Positions 8,695-16,009 of a stretch of 21,818 nt of DNA are shown in pieces. A model generated the notes under the pieces. That model did no database searches, was not told the DNA's origin, and was given only the letters and a program-made list of their open reading frames with translations. Made by a program: the position numbers and the translations under genes. This DNA comes from Simkania sp. (GTDB lineage Bacteria; Chlamydiota; Chlamydiia; Chlamydiales; Simkaniaceae): assembly GCA_028281425.1 (NCBI GenBank), contig JANQJX010000074.1, positions 1 to 21,818 of the forward strand. The letters run 5' to 3'. How positions within the stretch are numbered: the first letter of the stretch is position 1; every line of letters starts with the position of its first letter.

Positions 8695-9288
8695 TAGTTG
8701 CCTTCCTTCTAAAGCTTGGGAAAGCGTTCCTTCGTCGACAAAATCAAGAGAACTTCCAACAGGAAGTCCTAAAGCAAGTCTAGAAACTCTCACTCCTTTT
8801 TTTTGAAGATGTTCTTTCAGAAAAAGAGCAGTAGCATCTCCTTCTAATGTAGAGTCAAAAGCGAGAATCACTTCAAGGATTTTTAGAGACATGATCCGTT
8901 CCATAAGACGGGGAATCCCAAGGATTTCTGGGGTTTTCCCATCAAGAGGAGATAAAAGAGCTCCAAGAACGTGATAAAACCCTAAAAAACTTCCTGTTTC
9001 CTCAATGGCATAAGCATCTTTTGGGGTTGCAATGACGCAAAGAAGCTTTGGATCTCTTTGACTTTTTTCGCAAAAAGCGCAAATCACTCCATCGATTAAG
9101 CATCCACATTCGCTGCAATGAGGGATCTTTTCTTGAAGTGTTTTAAGAATTTCTGCGAAAGTATGCAGGTGGGATGCATCCCACTCGAGTAATTGGAAAG
9201 CAAAACGCTCAGCTGTTTTTTTTCCAACTCCAGGCAATTTTTGAAACTGCGCGATAAGAGATAGGAGCTGTTTTGGGAACCTTGCCAT
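8686..9288 (-). CDS. recR: Recombination mediator protein RecR
   Basis: RecR acts with RecO (and RecF) to load RecA on gapped, SSB-coated DNA. The 200-residue protein has the standard order. A helix-hairpin-helix (LPGVGKKTAERFAFQLL, about 18-34) comes first. A four-cysteine zinc finger (CSECGCLIDGVICAFC, about 58-73) follows. Then comes a Toprim domain starting LLCVIATPKDAYAIEETGSF and containing the family segment HVLGALLSPLDGKTPE. The C-terminus keeps the usual LALGLPVGSSLDFVDEGTLSQAL segment. The length equals that of well-studied RecR. The ATG at 9288 is the only reasonable start because an in-frame stop lies three codons upstream, but the ribosome binding site is poor. It sits upstream of bamA, as in Chlamydia. 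Confidence 0.97.
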   Translation of the reverse strand: MARFPKQLLSLIAQFQKLPGVGKKTAERFAFQLLEWDASHLHTFAEILKTLQEKIPHCSECGCLIDGVICAFCEKSQRDPKLLCVIATPKDAYAIEETGSFLGFYHVLGALLSPLDGKTPEILGIPRLMERIMSLKILEVILAFDSTLEGDATALFLKEHLQKKGVRVSRLALGLPVGSSLDFVDEGTLSQALEGRQLLH

Positions 9289-9390
9289 GATCCATCAATG
9301 TATCCCAAGTGGAGGATTTAGGAAAAGAAGAAAAAGACTCAAATCCAAGCAGCTCCTATCATTTGATATTACCTCGGAGTAGGATCAAAG

Positions 9391-10812
9391 CTATACTTTT
9401 TTCATGAAATGATTTAATGAAAAAGGATTGTGATTCGTTGTTACGGACATTATATGATCCGTTAAATGAGGATTTTTAGGGCTGAGTAAAAGACTTGAAT
9501 TTGAATAAGCTCCAACGATAGCATCCTTAGATTCACCTTTACCATTATATACCTTTCCATTTAGATTATCATTCCCAAAAGCATTATCAAGATTTTTTAC
9601 AATTAAGGCTACTCCTTGAGGTCCTGAATAAGTCGAATTCTTTCCTTCAAAGAAAGACTCTCTACGATACATTGTAACTTTATGATCTTTAAAGACAGAA
9701 TTGAAAATAATTAAAGCCCTTGGATCGATAGATGTTCCGCTAAAAGAAATTGCAAACATTTTTTTAAATAGATGAGGGTGGGATTGTTTTAACTGTTGCA
9801 AAGCAAGTATTTGCAATCGAATCATCATTTGAGCCCCCTGCTCTCCAAGCATTTGATTGAAAATCTTTGCAGGATCTAAAGGGAAAATATATGGATTTAA
9901 AATGCATTTGTTAGCTGCATTCAATTCATTGAGGAGCTGTAAATAACAGATACGATATAATGGCTCAAGAAATGCATGAAATGATACTTGTTTGTAACGT
10001 GCTCTACCATAAAAAGAAAGAGAATTTATGGGAATCTTCGCATCGATTTTCATGAATTTATCTATTAAAAGGTCAGGAGGTTGGTTCTTGGTAATCAAGC
10101 TTGTGATCAATGCTATTGGGTCAGAAGTGAGATTATTTTTTGAAACGTCTTGATTAGAAGGTTTAATATGACGTTTAAAAAGATAATAAATGATCCATTG
10201 TTTTATTTGATGATCATGGATTTGGACATCTTTTTGGTCTTTCGTATTTTTTAAGGGGGTCCAATTCAGTTTATGAATCCCTTTAAAAGGGTTGGGTTCC
10301 AAAAACACGCATTCTGCAGCTACATCCAAAGTTTCAAAATCAGGATGAACCGTACTGAAAAGGACGACATTGCGAAAGTAATAATTAGATGAGAATGGAG
10401 CTATCGTATGTCCTTGATTATAGTGATAATCGGCGCTCATTTTTATAGATGTACATATCACAACAAATGTGCGGCAAAAACCCTCTTTGTTTGTGATATG
10501 AGTTCCTGAAATAAACTTTTTTCCAAGAGCGAGAGCTCTTTTTTTTGTGATCAAATGTGTTACTAGGTCATCAGGTATAAACTCAGATTTAAAAATAATA
10601 ATAGGGCTTTGCTTTTTCCATGAATTAGGATTGTAGTTTTTCCAAATTGAGTCTCTATTGGTAGGTATTTGACTGCTGTTTAATTGAGAAGAATCTATAT
10701 AAAGGGGATGAGAATCTGCATTTGGGATCGGATCTATCTTTTGAATGCACTCTTGTGTTAGATATAATGCTTGTTGCATAGAAGTCGGATTGTTACTAAT
10801 AGATGAAGCCAT
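9391..10812 (-). CDS. Protein of unknown function, possible secreted effector
   Basis: I do not recognise this 473-residue protein. I placed the start at 10812 (protein begins MASSISNNPTS) because AGGAG lies 8 bases upstream. A start 23 codons earlier lacks such a site and would include the ribosome binding site in the coding region. The protein has no signal peptide or membrane segment and no obvious repeats. It has a Ser/Asn/Gln-rich first 25 residues, then a mixed globular composition. The most distinctive segments are AAECVFLEPNPFKGIHKLNW and a glycine/asparagine-rich C-terminal part with FGNDNLNGKVYNGKG. The polar, disordered-looking start resembles those of type III secreted chlamydial proteins and of the neighbour at 14208-15065 (MATSIQSN), but this is only inference. 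It is monocistronic, ending 102 bases before recR. Confidence 0.75.
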   Translation of the reverse strand: MASSISNNPTSMQQALYLTQECIQKIDPIPNADSHPLYIDSSQLNSSQIPTNRDSIWKNYNPNSWKKQSPIIIFKSEFIPDDLVTHLITKKRALALGKKFISGTHITNKEGFCRTFVVICTSIKMSADYHYNQGHTIAPFSSNYYFRNVVLFSTVHPDFETLDVAAECVFLEPNPFKGIHKLNWTPLKNTKDQKDVQIHDHQIKQWIIYYLFKRHIKPSNQDVSKNNLTSDPIALITSLITKNQPPDLLIDKFMKIDAKIPINSLSFYGRARYKQVSFHAFLEPLYRICYLQLLNELNAANKCILNPYIFPLDPAKIFNQMLGEQGAQMMIRLQILALQQLKQSHPHLFKKMFAISFSGTSIDPRALIIFNSVFKDHKVTMYRRESFFEGKNSTYSGPQGVALIVKNLDNAFGNDNLNGKVYNGKGESKDAIVGAYSNSSLLLSPKNPHLTDHIMSVTTNHNPFSLNHFMKKV

Positions 10813-10871
10813 AGTTATTTCTCCTAATTTTTGAAATTTTAAAACAAAGGAAACTATGTGATGACAGGAAT

Positions 10872-10899
10872 TGTATAACAATAGAGCCTTTTATGTAAA
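10872..10899 (-). promoter_or_regulatory. Possible promoter for the 9391-10812 gene
   Basis: On the minus strand TTTACA (10899-10894) and TATACA (10877-10872) are separated by 16 bases, about 60 bases before the chosen ATG. Both boxes are near the housekeeping consensus. The spacing is one short of ideal, and AT-rich DNA gives such matches often. Confidence 0.35.
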
Positions 10900-11057
10900 A
10901 AAATGATTTTAAAAAACCAGTGCAAAGTTAGACATTCACTTCTAAGCTTGTTGCAAATCGGGTGATTTAAAAAAATCTGGAAAAAACTTCTATTGCATTT
11001 TCTTAAAGCGGGATGTACCTCAGAGTACGACCTACTTGCGTGTCATCCGTCTTTTAG

Positions 11058-11087
11058 AATAGGGGCTGCCTTGAACTGGAGAATTTT
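11058..11087. repeat. Dispersed intergenic repeat, copy 2
   Basis: Bases 11062-11087 (ggggctgccttgaactggag plus aattttt) resemble 3448-3473 in the gap before the CorA-type gene, with two substitutions and one or two indels. Neither copy is coding in an obvious way. Confidence 0.5.
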
Positions 11088-11139
11088 TCGAAAGAATTGA
11101 GAATGTCTTTCAAAAAATCTAACCAAAAAGGCAGTTCCG

Positions 11140-11221
11140 AATAAGTGCATTGATTTCGCTTCTCACTTTCACCAAGGTGAATTCACCTTGGCTCAGCACT
11201 CATCTTGTACATGCACTTATT
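11140..11221. repeat. Nested inverted repeats with a perfect 20-base palindrome
   Basis: The outer arms AATAAGTGCAT (11140-11150) and ATGCACTTATT (11211-11221) are perfect complements. Between them lies CCAAGGTGAATTCACCTTGG (11172-11191), a perfect palindrome. The two are not adjacent, so the RNA would be a long stem with an internal second hairpin. No T run follows. It could be a protein-binding site, a transcript end or the remains of a small transposable element. Confidence 0.65.
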
Positions 11222-11396
11222 TTGAAAGCTGATGATACGCAATAAATTGCACTCTGAGGGATTTATGGGGTTAAAGTAAATTTTTAAATTTATTTTATTC
11301 TAAGTCAAAGATCCTATTGATCATGAAAAATTGGTAGCATTCAGGGATTTAAATGTGTTAGCCTAAAATCGACTCCAACCTTGCTTTGATTAGGAA

Positions 11397-12239
11397 ATGC
11401 GCCAAATCTATTTAATTCCCAATATCATTACTGCTTTTGGCCTTGCTTGTGGTTTATTTGTTGTTTTTAAAGTCAATCTCAGTGATCCAAGCGCTGGGGC
11501 TTATGAGCTTCTTTATTCTTCTGCGCTTCTTCTTTTGCTTGCAGCTTTTGCTGATCTTTTAGATGGGGCCGTTGCTCGTATTATTCATGCTGAAAGTGAA
11601 TTTGGAATTTTGTTTGACTCTCTTGCTGATACGATTTCTTTTGGAGTGGCTCCTTCTGTTCTTTTTTTAAAAAGTTTATCACTTGAAAATGGATCGGGGC
11701 TTTCTTTTTTTGCCGTTTTAGGGGCGATGCTCTATACGATTTGTGGCGTTTTAAGACTTGTACGTTTTAACCTCAAAACACAAGAAACCAAAGGAGATAA
11801 GGAAAGAGTCAAAGAACAAAACAAAAATTTTACTGGACTTCCTATTCCAGCAGCAGCAGCAGGAGCTGTTTCTGTAAATTTATTTCTTAATTCTTTCTTC
11901 TTTAAAGCTTGGTTTCCTCATTTTTCTCATTTTATTAAAGCCATTGGACTGACTTGTTTTATGATCCTTATTGGATATTTAATGATATGTAAATGGAAAT
12001 TCCCCAGCTTGAAGACATTTCATTTTCGGGTTCCTTCTTTTCATTTGATTTTATTTACCGTTTTAATTGCAATTTTTATTATCTATGGGATTTTTTACTA
12101 TTTGCCCATCATTCTTATCATTGGGTCTTTGGGTTATATTCTCACGGGGTGTTTATTAACAATCATCCGTTTAATTGCCGGTAAAAAATCAAAAACGCTG
12201 GTCGATTTTGAGCCTGATTCGGATGAAAGGGAACTTTGA
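11397..12239 (+). CDS. pssA: CDP-diacylglycerol--serine O-phosphatidyltransferase
   Basis: PssA joins CDP-diacylglycerol and serine to give phosphatidylserine, the precursor of phosphatidylethanolamine, in the inner membrane. The 280-residue protein has the complete CDP-alcohol phosphatidyltransferase motif. It reads D56 G57 x2 A60 R61 x8 G70 x3 D74 x3 D78, with D53 also in place (ADLLDGAVARII to FDSLAD). Eight or so hydrophobic helices cover most of the chain, and the start MRQIYLIPNIITAFGLACG is typical of the bacterial type II enzyme. The tail (SKTLVDFEPDSDEREL) is charged and cytoplasmic. AGGA lies unusually close (3 bases) to the ATG at 11397, but family N-termini agree with this start. 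It is a single-gene unit on the plus strand, divergent from the orphan gene. Confidence 0.93.
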   Translation: MRQIYLIPNIITAFGLACGLFVVFKVNLSDPSAGAYELLYSSALLLLLAAFADLLDGAVARIIHAESEFGILFDSLADTISFGVAPSVLFLKSLSLENGSGLSFFAVLGAMLYTICGVLRLVRFNLKTQETKGDKERVKEQNKNFTGLPIPAAAAGAVSVNLFLNSFFFKAWFPHFSHFIKAIGLTCFMILIGYLMICKWKFPSLKTFHFRVPSFHLILFTVLIAIFIIYGIFYYLPIILIIGSLGYILTGCLLTIIRLIAGKKSKTLVDFEPDSDEREL

Positions 12240-12263
12240 TACGTAATGTGTCGTAGAAATTCT

Positions 12264-12292
12264 GGTTCATCCACAAAATGAACCCCTGGGAT
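12264..12292 (+). terminator. Possible pssA terminator hairpin
   Basis: GGTTCAT (12264-12270) and ATGAACC (12278-12284) pair perfectly around a 7-base loop, starting 25 bases after the pssA stop. The T run (attttaaa) begins several bases later, so the structure is only a weak match to an intrinsic terminator. Confidence 0.35.
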
Positions 12293-12468
12293 TTTAAAGC
12301 ATGTGCTTGAAATAGTAGAAGTTAGCAGTAAACAACTCAATTTACCTGATCCACTTGTTTTTCAGAAAGAGATAAGTTGTCAATTTCGTATTTTTCAAAA
12401 AAACTCAGGGGTTTGTACAAACGACATTGTCCCCTTTGTCAGACTATTCAAAGAGCGGCGTCTCTTAA

Positions 12469-12490
12469 AACCCCAAGTTGCTACCAATTT
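12469..12490. repeat. Dispersed intergenic repeat, inverted partner of 3468-3489
   Basis: The sequence aaccccaagttgctaccaat continues to 12490 and is the reverse complement of 3468-3489 with one mismatch in 22 bases. A match of this length between two spacers 9 kb apart is unlikely by chance. Confidence 0.65.
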
Positions 12491-12503
12491 GGGATTAAAA
12501 ATA

Positions 12504-12548
12504 GGGACTTTCCCCTTTACCTCCACCAAAGGGGACTTTCCCCTTTGG
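12504..12548. repeat. 15-base direct repeat and 23-base palindrome
   Basis: GGGACTTTCCCCTTT occurs at 12504-12518 and again at 12532-12546. The second copy is part of a perfect hairpin: CCAAAGGGGA (12526-12535), loop CTT, TCCCCTTTGG (12539-12548). The hairpin is GC-rich for this genome and has no T run after it. Confidence 0.7.
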
Positions 12549-12646
12549 AAATCCAGGGATTCATTTTGCGGATCAACCAATTTCTTTTTAACAGAAGTGG
12601 TAAGAAACGCGAGCTAGATAGGTGAGTTAAAAAGCTTGATCACATA

Positions 12647-12697
12647 CCCTAAAATAAAAAAGAGGGAATTGAGCTAAATATAGATTCTATTTTAGGG
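12647..12697. repeat. Perfect 10-base inverted repeat
   Basis: CCCTAAAATA (12647-12656) and TATTTTAGGG (12688-12697) flank 31 bases. The pair lies 116 bases before the rmuC start and may fall in its leader or promoter, or mark ends of a small decayed element. Confidence 0.5.
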
Positions 12698-12812
12698 CGC
12701 ACTTCGAGGGATTAGTGATTCCTATTTCTGAGGGAAAGAGTGATGGTTGAGTTTTACATTGATAAAGAAAAAAAACTTGTTCATCGAGTTAAAAACAATA
12801 AGGAAAAATTTT

Positions 12813-14138
12813 ATGAAAATTGGATGCATTTTATTGATATGTTTATCGATTTATCTTTTTTTTCGCATGGAAAAATTAAGAGAAAGGAAAAAGCAACTCC
12901 AAAAGGCTGAAAATAAAATCAAAGAACTTGAAAAAGAACTCGTTGCCCTTCAAGTAGAAAGAGCAGAATTAAAAACATCGATGCATGAACAAAAAAAGCT
13001 CTCAGATGAGAGACTCTCTTTAGTCAGAGAAGAACAAGAAAAGCTCACGCAAGCATTCAAGGCATTATCTGCTGAAGCACTCGATAAGACAAGTCAATCT
13101 TTTCTCCATCTTGCTCATGAGACTTTAGGGCGTTTTCATGAAAAAGCTAAAAGTGATCTAGATAAGAAACAACAGGTTTTTGAAGCTGTCGTGAAACCTG
13201 TTAGAGAATCTCTCCGCAACCTTGATGAGGGCATGCGTCTTTTTGAAAAAGAAAGGAAAGGAGAACAAGGAGCTCTTAAAGAACAACTTGAAACCATGCT
13301 AAAAACTGAAAAGGAGCTCAAATTAGAAACATCAACTTTGGTAAAAGCTCTCCGTATGCCTACAGTCCGAGGACGATGGGGAGAAATCCAGCTCAAACGG
13401 GTTGTTGAACTTGCTGGAATGGTCAACCATTGTGATTTTTTTGAACAGCAAACAGATGCAAAAAGTCATTTTCGCCCTGATTTAATTATACGTCTTCCCG
13501 GTGAAAAACAGGTGGTTATTGATGCAAAAACCCCGTGTGATGCCTATTTAGAAGCAGTACAATCAGATGACATTGAGTATAAAATTCAAAAATTAAAAGC
13601 TCATGCACGTGCTCTTCGAAATCATGTTTCAATTCTTGGAAAAAAATCTTATTGGGAAAATTTTATTCCTACACCTGAATTTGTTGTGCTTTTTATTCCC
13701 TCCGATAATTTTTTTAATTCTGCTTTAGAATATGATCCTACTTTGATCGAAGTAGGGATTGAGCAAGGCGTTGTGATTGCAACACCCACAACACTCATTG
13801 GATTGTTGCGAGCAATTGCTTATGGATGGAAGCAAGATACCTTATCGCAACATGCAAAAAAGGTAAGCAATTTGGGACATGAACTCTATAAACGGATTGT
13901 CGATATGAGTGGACATTGGACAAAAGTAGGCCGTGGTCTTGTCCAAGCTGTTGAAGCTTATAATAGAGCCGTTGGTTCTTTAGAAATGCGTGTGTTAGTT
14001 TCTGCACGTAAATTTAAAGAGTTGGGGGCTGCTGGAGAAAATATAGAACTCGAAGAGCTTTCTCCTCTTGAATGTGTTCCAAGAAAACTTGCTTCAAATG
14101 AAATGCAAAGCAATGTGTCTCTTGAGGAAAAAGGGTAA
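12813..14138 (+). CDS. rmuC: RmuC-family DNA recombination protein
   Basis: RmuC proteins limit DNA inversions and rearrangements and carry a restriction-endonuclease-like fold. I chose the ATG at 12813, giving 441 residues, because AGGAA lies 8 bases upstream. The longer frame would need a TTG at 12747 and gives an atypical extension. An N-terminal membrane anchor (IGCILLICLSIYLFF) is followed by a coiled coil (about 20-80). The conserved RmuC domain (about 130-400) has the hallmark VRGRWGEIQLKRVVELAGM, RPDLIIRLPGEKQVVIDAKTP (likely nuclease-fold acidic and lysine residues, D and DAK) and FIPSDNFF. The length is normal. A strong terminator hairpin starts 6 bases after the stop. It stands alone in the plus-strand direction. 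Confidence 0.93.
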   Translation: MKIGCILLICLSIYLFFRMEKLRERKKQLQKAENKIKELEKELVALQVERAELKTSMHEQKKLSDERLSLVREEQEKLTQAFKALSAEALDKTSQSFLHLAHETLGRFHEKAKSDLDKKQQVFEAVVKPVRESLRNLDEGMRLFEKERKGEQGALKEQLETMLKTEKELKLETSTLVKALRMPTVRGRWGEIQLKRVVELAGMVNHCDFFEQQTDAKSHFRPDLIIRLPGEKQVVIDAKTPCDAYLEAVQSDDIEYKIQKLKAHARALRNHVSILGKKSYWENFIPTPEFVVLFIPSDNFFNSALEYDPTLIEVGIEQGVVIATPTTLIGLLRAIAYGWKQDTLSQHAKKVSNLGHELYKRIVDMSGHWTKVGRGLVQAVEAYNRAVGSLEMRVLVSARKFKELGAAGENIELEELSPLECVPRKLASNEMQSNVSLEEKG

Positions 14139-14144
14139 AAATGG

Positions 14145-14187
14145 ATAAAGAGCAGCATTTAAACGAAAAACTGCTCTTTATATTTAA
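14145..14187 (+). terminator. Intrinsic-type terminator after rmuC
   Basis: ATAAAGAGCAG (14145-14155) and CTGCTCTTTAT (14171-14181) pair over 11 bases around a 15-base loop. The stem runs directly into ATTTAA and begins 6 bases after the rmuC stop. The structure may also serve the convergent gene ending at 14208, since the left arm read on the minus strand gives the same stem. Confidence 0.65.
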
Positions 14188-14207
14188 TGAATTTAAATGA
14201 GTGATTG

Positions 14208-15065
14208 TCAAAAAGTTGAATTGGTTATATTAGAAAATAAAGTTTGATTGGTCACATTTTTTCCTTCCCATAGCCATCCTTGCCATTCTTGCCATTCGAA
14301 GCTAATTGGGTGTTGTGCAAGTTGGGGAAGTACATATTGAGTCACAACCCCTATAATGACAGCCATTGCTGTAGTAAACACTAATGCACATTTCCAAGTG
14401 CAACAGGAGGAACGGGATTCATCATTAACATTTGAAGATTTGTCCGGAGAGGGAAATGCAATTGCGTAACACGTAAGATGTGGAAGCATTCGCACATCCT
14501 TTTTTCCAATGCTATAGCTCTGAATAGAAGAGTTGAATATTTGAAATGTTTTCATCTGGCCTTTGTATATAAAGAATATGGTCGTAATTTCATCAAGGTT
14601 CTTTCGGGGATCATACTTGCTCCTTTGGGCCTTATACTTTTTTATAGCGAGGGATTTGAGGTTTTCTTTAACATACGCTTTATCCTTTTTTGGAATAAGT
14701 TCACTTTGCATGACTTCTTTTACCATTTCATCTACATGTGCTTGGTATAAATCGAGGGTTTCTGTGATGGTTTCTGAAATGGATGTTAGAAAAGATGGGG
14801 TTTGGTTAAGACTGGATGTAGTTGATTGGGGGATTTCTGAAGTTGACATTTCACGTCGAGAATCTTGGCTAGAAGATGTGTTAGAGGTTTGAGTTATGTT
14901 GGATGTAGTTGCCTGGAAGGTTTTTGAAGGTTGTAACGTTGCATTTGACAAGGCTTGAGAAACTACGGGTGAAGTCTTTGGATTAATGAGTTGTTTAGAA
15001 GGTTTTAATGGTGGACTGGATTGGTTTATTTTGGGGTTAACATTTGACTGGATAGAAGTAGCCAT
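14208..15065 (-). CDS. Single-pass membrane protein with disordered Ser/Thr-rich N-terminus (unknown function)
   Basis: I do not recognise this 285-residue protein. The first 95 residues are rich in Ser, Thr, Gln, Asn and Pro and probably disordered, with no signal peptide. A helical, lysine-rich middle part (about 95-155) follows, then a mixed segment. A cysteine cluster (SSCCTWKCA, 219-227) abuts one hydrophobic helix (about 226-247, LVFTTAMAVIIGVVTQYVL). The tail is short and tryptophan-rich (EWQEWQGWLWEG, encoded partly by a 9-base tandem repeat). It ends in four N-x-S/T triplets (NVT, NQT, NIT, NST). The layout resembles proteins of the inclusion membrane or other type III secreted proteins of chlamydiae, though the usual bilobed double helix of Inc proteins is absent. 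AAGGAG lies 9 bases before the ATG. It converges with rmuC. Confidence 0.75.
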   Translation of the reverse strand: MATSIQSNVNPKINQSSPPLKPSKQLINPKTSPVVSQALSNATLQPSKTFQATTSNITQTSNTSSSQDSRREMSTSEIPQSTTSSLNQTPSFLTSISETITETLDLYQAHVDEMVKEVMQSELIPKKDKAYVKENLKSLAIKKYKAQRSKYDPRKNLDEITTIFFIYKGQMKTFQIFNSSIQSYSIGKKDVRMLPHLTCYAIAFPSPDKSSNVNDESRSSCCTWKCALVFTTAMAVIIGVVTQYVLPQLAQHPISFEWQEWQGWLWEGKNVTNQTLFSNITNSTF

Positions 15066-15315
15066 GAGTCTAGTCTCCTTAAATATTGAGTGAATTTTTT
15101 CATTTATGTATTTATGCCTTTTAAAGGCTTAGGTTTAAAAATTTGTTTTTATAAAACATATTTCACTTTTTAATGCTTGTGAAATATACAAACGAAAATA
15201 GATTTAAAAAAATATTTTTAAAATCTCTGAAAATATAAAAACAACTAAATGATAAAATTTTTTTAGAAAAAATAGCAAGTGATTTTTTACATAACCTTTT
15301 GATTCAGAGCTACAT
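15066..15315. other. AT-rich upstream region of the 14208-15065 gene
   Basis: No gene is visible. The stretch is extremely AT-rich, with runs of A and T throughout. It contains a perfect palindrome GCCTTTTAAAGGC (15116-15128), about 50 bases before the ATG of the membrane protein gene, which could be an operator or hairpin in its leader. I see no promoter with consensus boxes and good spacing. Confidence 0.45.
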
Positions 15316-15971
15316 TCATTTCATCCGCAACTCGCGTTTTTTAAACTTTTTGAAATGGTGCCAACCAAAAGAGACATGTTGGATTTCATCATTTAAGATT
15401 TGCTTCATAAGTGTTGCAGATCCTAAATCTCCATTCCTTTCAAATGACTTCCCATACATTGGAGCAAAATCGAGGTTTGCCATTTCAAATGTTAAGTGCA
15501 TGACAGAAATATAAGAAAGGGGAGAAGTAAGATAAGGAATATAAGACCAAAAATGACGGTAAACAGGAAGGTCTCCAAATTTGATTCCCAAAATATGCAT
15601 TTGTTTTAAATAAAGGCGGACATGAGCTTGTTCTTCTTTTAGAATATTAGCAAGTCCTTTTCGAAATGAGGTGAGGAAGGGGCATCTGGAAAACGCAAAA
15701 GAGCATAAGCCATGATTTCAACAGCTAAAAGTTCATGCCCTGCAAACCGATGAAGGCATATGGCTCTTTTGTTAGGATCATGATGATCGTGAAAGGGGGA
15801 AAGTTTTTCTTTTTTTGTCCACTTAGAAAATTTGAGGTTATCAGGACGAGAAGGCTCATTCCAAATCATCAGGGGACCTGGATGATTGTCGGTCAAGCAA
15901 GGAGGAGTCAAGAGTTTTTGTGTGAGTGTGTCAGCACTTAAAATACGAAAAGACCACTCTCTTAACTCCAT
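15316..15971 (-). pseudogene. DUF455 ferritin-like protein, split by a frameshift
   Basis: Two adjacent minus-strand frames together make one DUF455 protein of about 218 residues, slightly short of the family's usual length. The first part (from ATG at 15971) reaches HRFAGHELLAVEIMAYALLRFPDAP, then leaves frame and would stop at 15639. The second frame picks up as FLTSFRKGLANILKEEQAHVRLY and runs through FEMANLDFAPMY and DEIQHVSFGWHHF to TGA at 15316. The shift falls within about 15663-15683, most simply a missing base near GCCCCTTCC. The ferritin-like metal ligands (HELLAVE, EEQAH, DEIQH) are all kept. The role of DUF455 is not established; relatives are di-iron-like helical bundles. It lies 38 bases after the SH3b gene and may share its transcript. 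The break could be a sequencing error, a recent mutation or programmed. Confidence 0.8.
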
Positions 15972-16009
15972 ACTTTAAAAGAAAATAGGCATTTTGTGAG
16001 AGAATTTTT

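Larger units (their letters stand above)
10900..11396. other. Divergent intergenic region between orphan gene and pssA
   Basis: About 500 bases without a convincing gene lie between divergent transcripts. The region contains the second copy of a dispersed repeat (11058-11087). It also holds a perfect 20-base palindrome nested inside a larger inverted repeat (11140-11221), a short palindrome GCAATAAATTGC (11239-11250), and an AT-rich stretch just before pssA that could hold its promoter. I cannot choose a specific promoter. Confidence 0.5.
12240..12812. other. Intergenic region rich in inverted repeats between pssA and rmuC
   Basis: More than 500 bases hold several overlapping short frames on both strands, none with a good start and ribosome binding site or a recognisable product. 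The contents include a possible pssA terminator (12264-12288), an inverted copy of a dispersed repeat (12469-12490), a 15-base direct repeat leading into a 23-base palindrome (12504-12548), and a 10-base inverted repeat pair (12647-12697). Just before rmuC, acttgttcatcgagtta matches 83-99 with one difference. The whole stretch looks like decayed repetitive DNA. Confidence 0.5.

Noticed and set aside
12504..12541. Two exact GGGACTTTCC decamers, the canonical mammalian NF-kB binding site
   Set aside because: They are part of a local direct repeat and hairpin in bacterial DNA. There is no reason to think host NF-kB meets the chromosome, and the match follows from the duplicated segment.
12303..12625. 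Overlapping frames of 60-104 codons on both strands between pssA and rmuC
   Set aside because: They shadow each other across a repeat-rich spacer, have no ribosome binding sites and match no recognisable product. A coding relic remains possible.
12747..12812. TTG-initiated extension of rmuC
   Set aside because: The added 22 residues lack a ribosome binding site, while ATG 12813 has AGGAA at good distance and places the membrane anchor at the very N-terminus as in other RmuC proteins.
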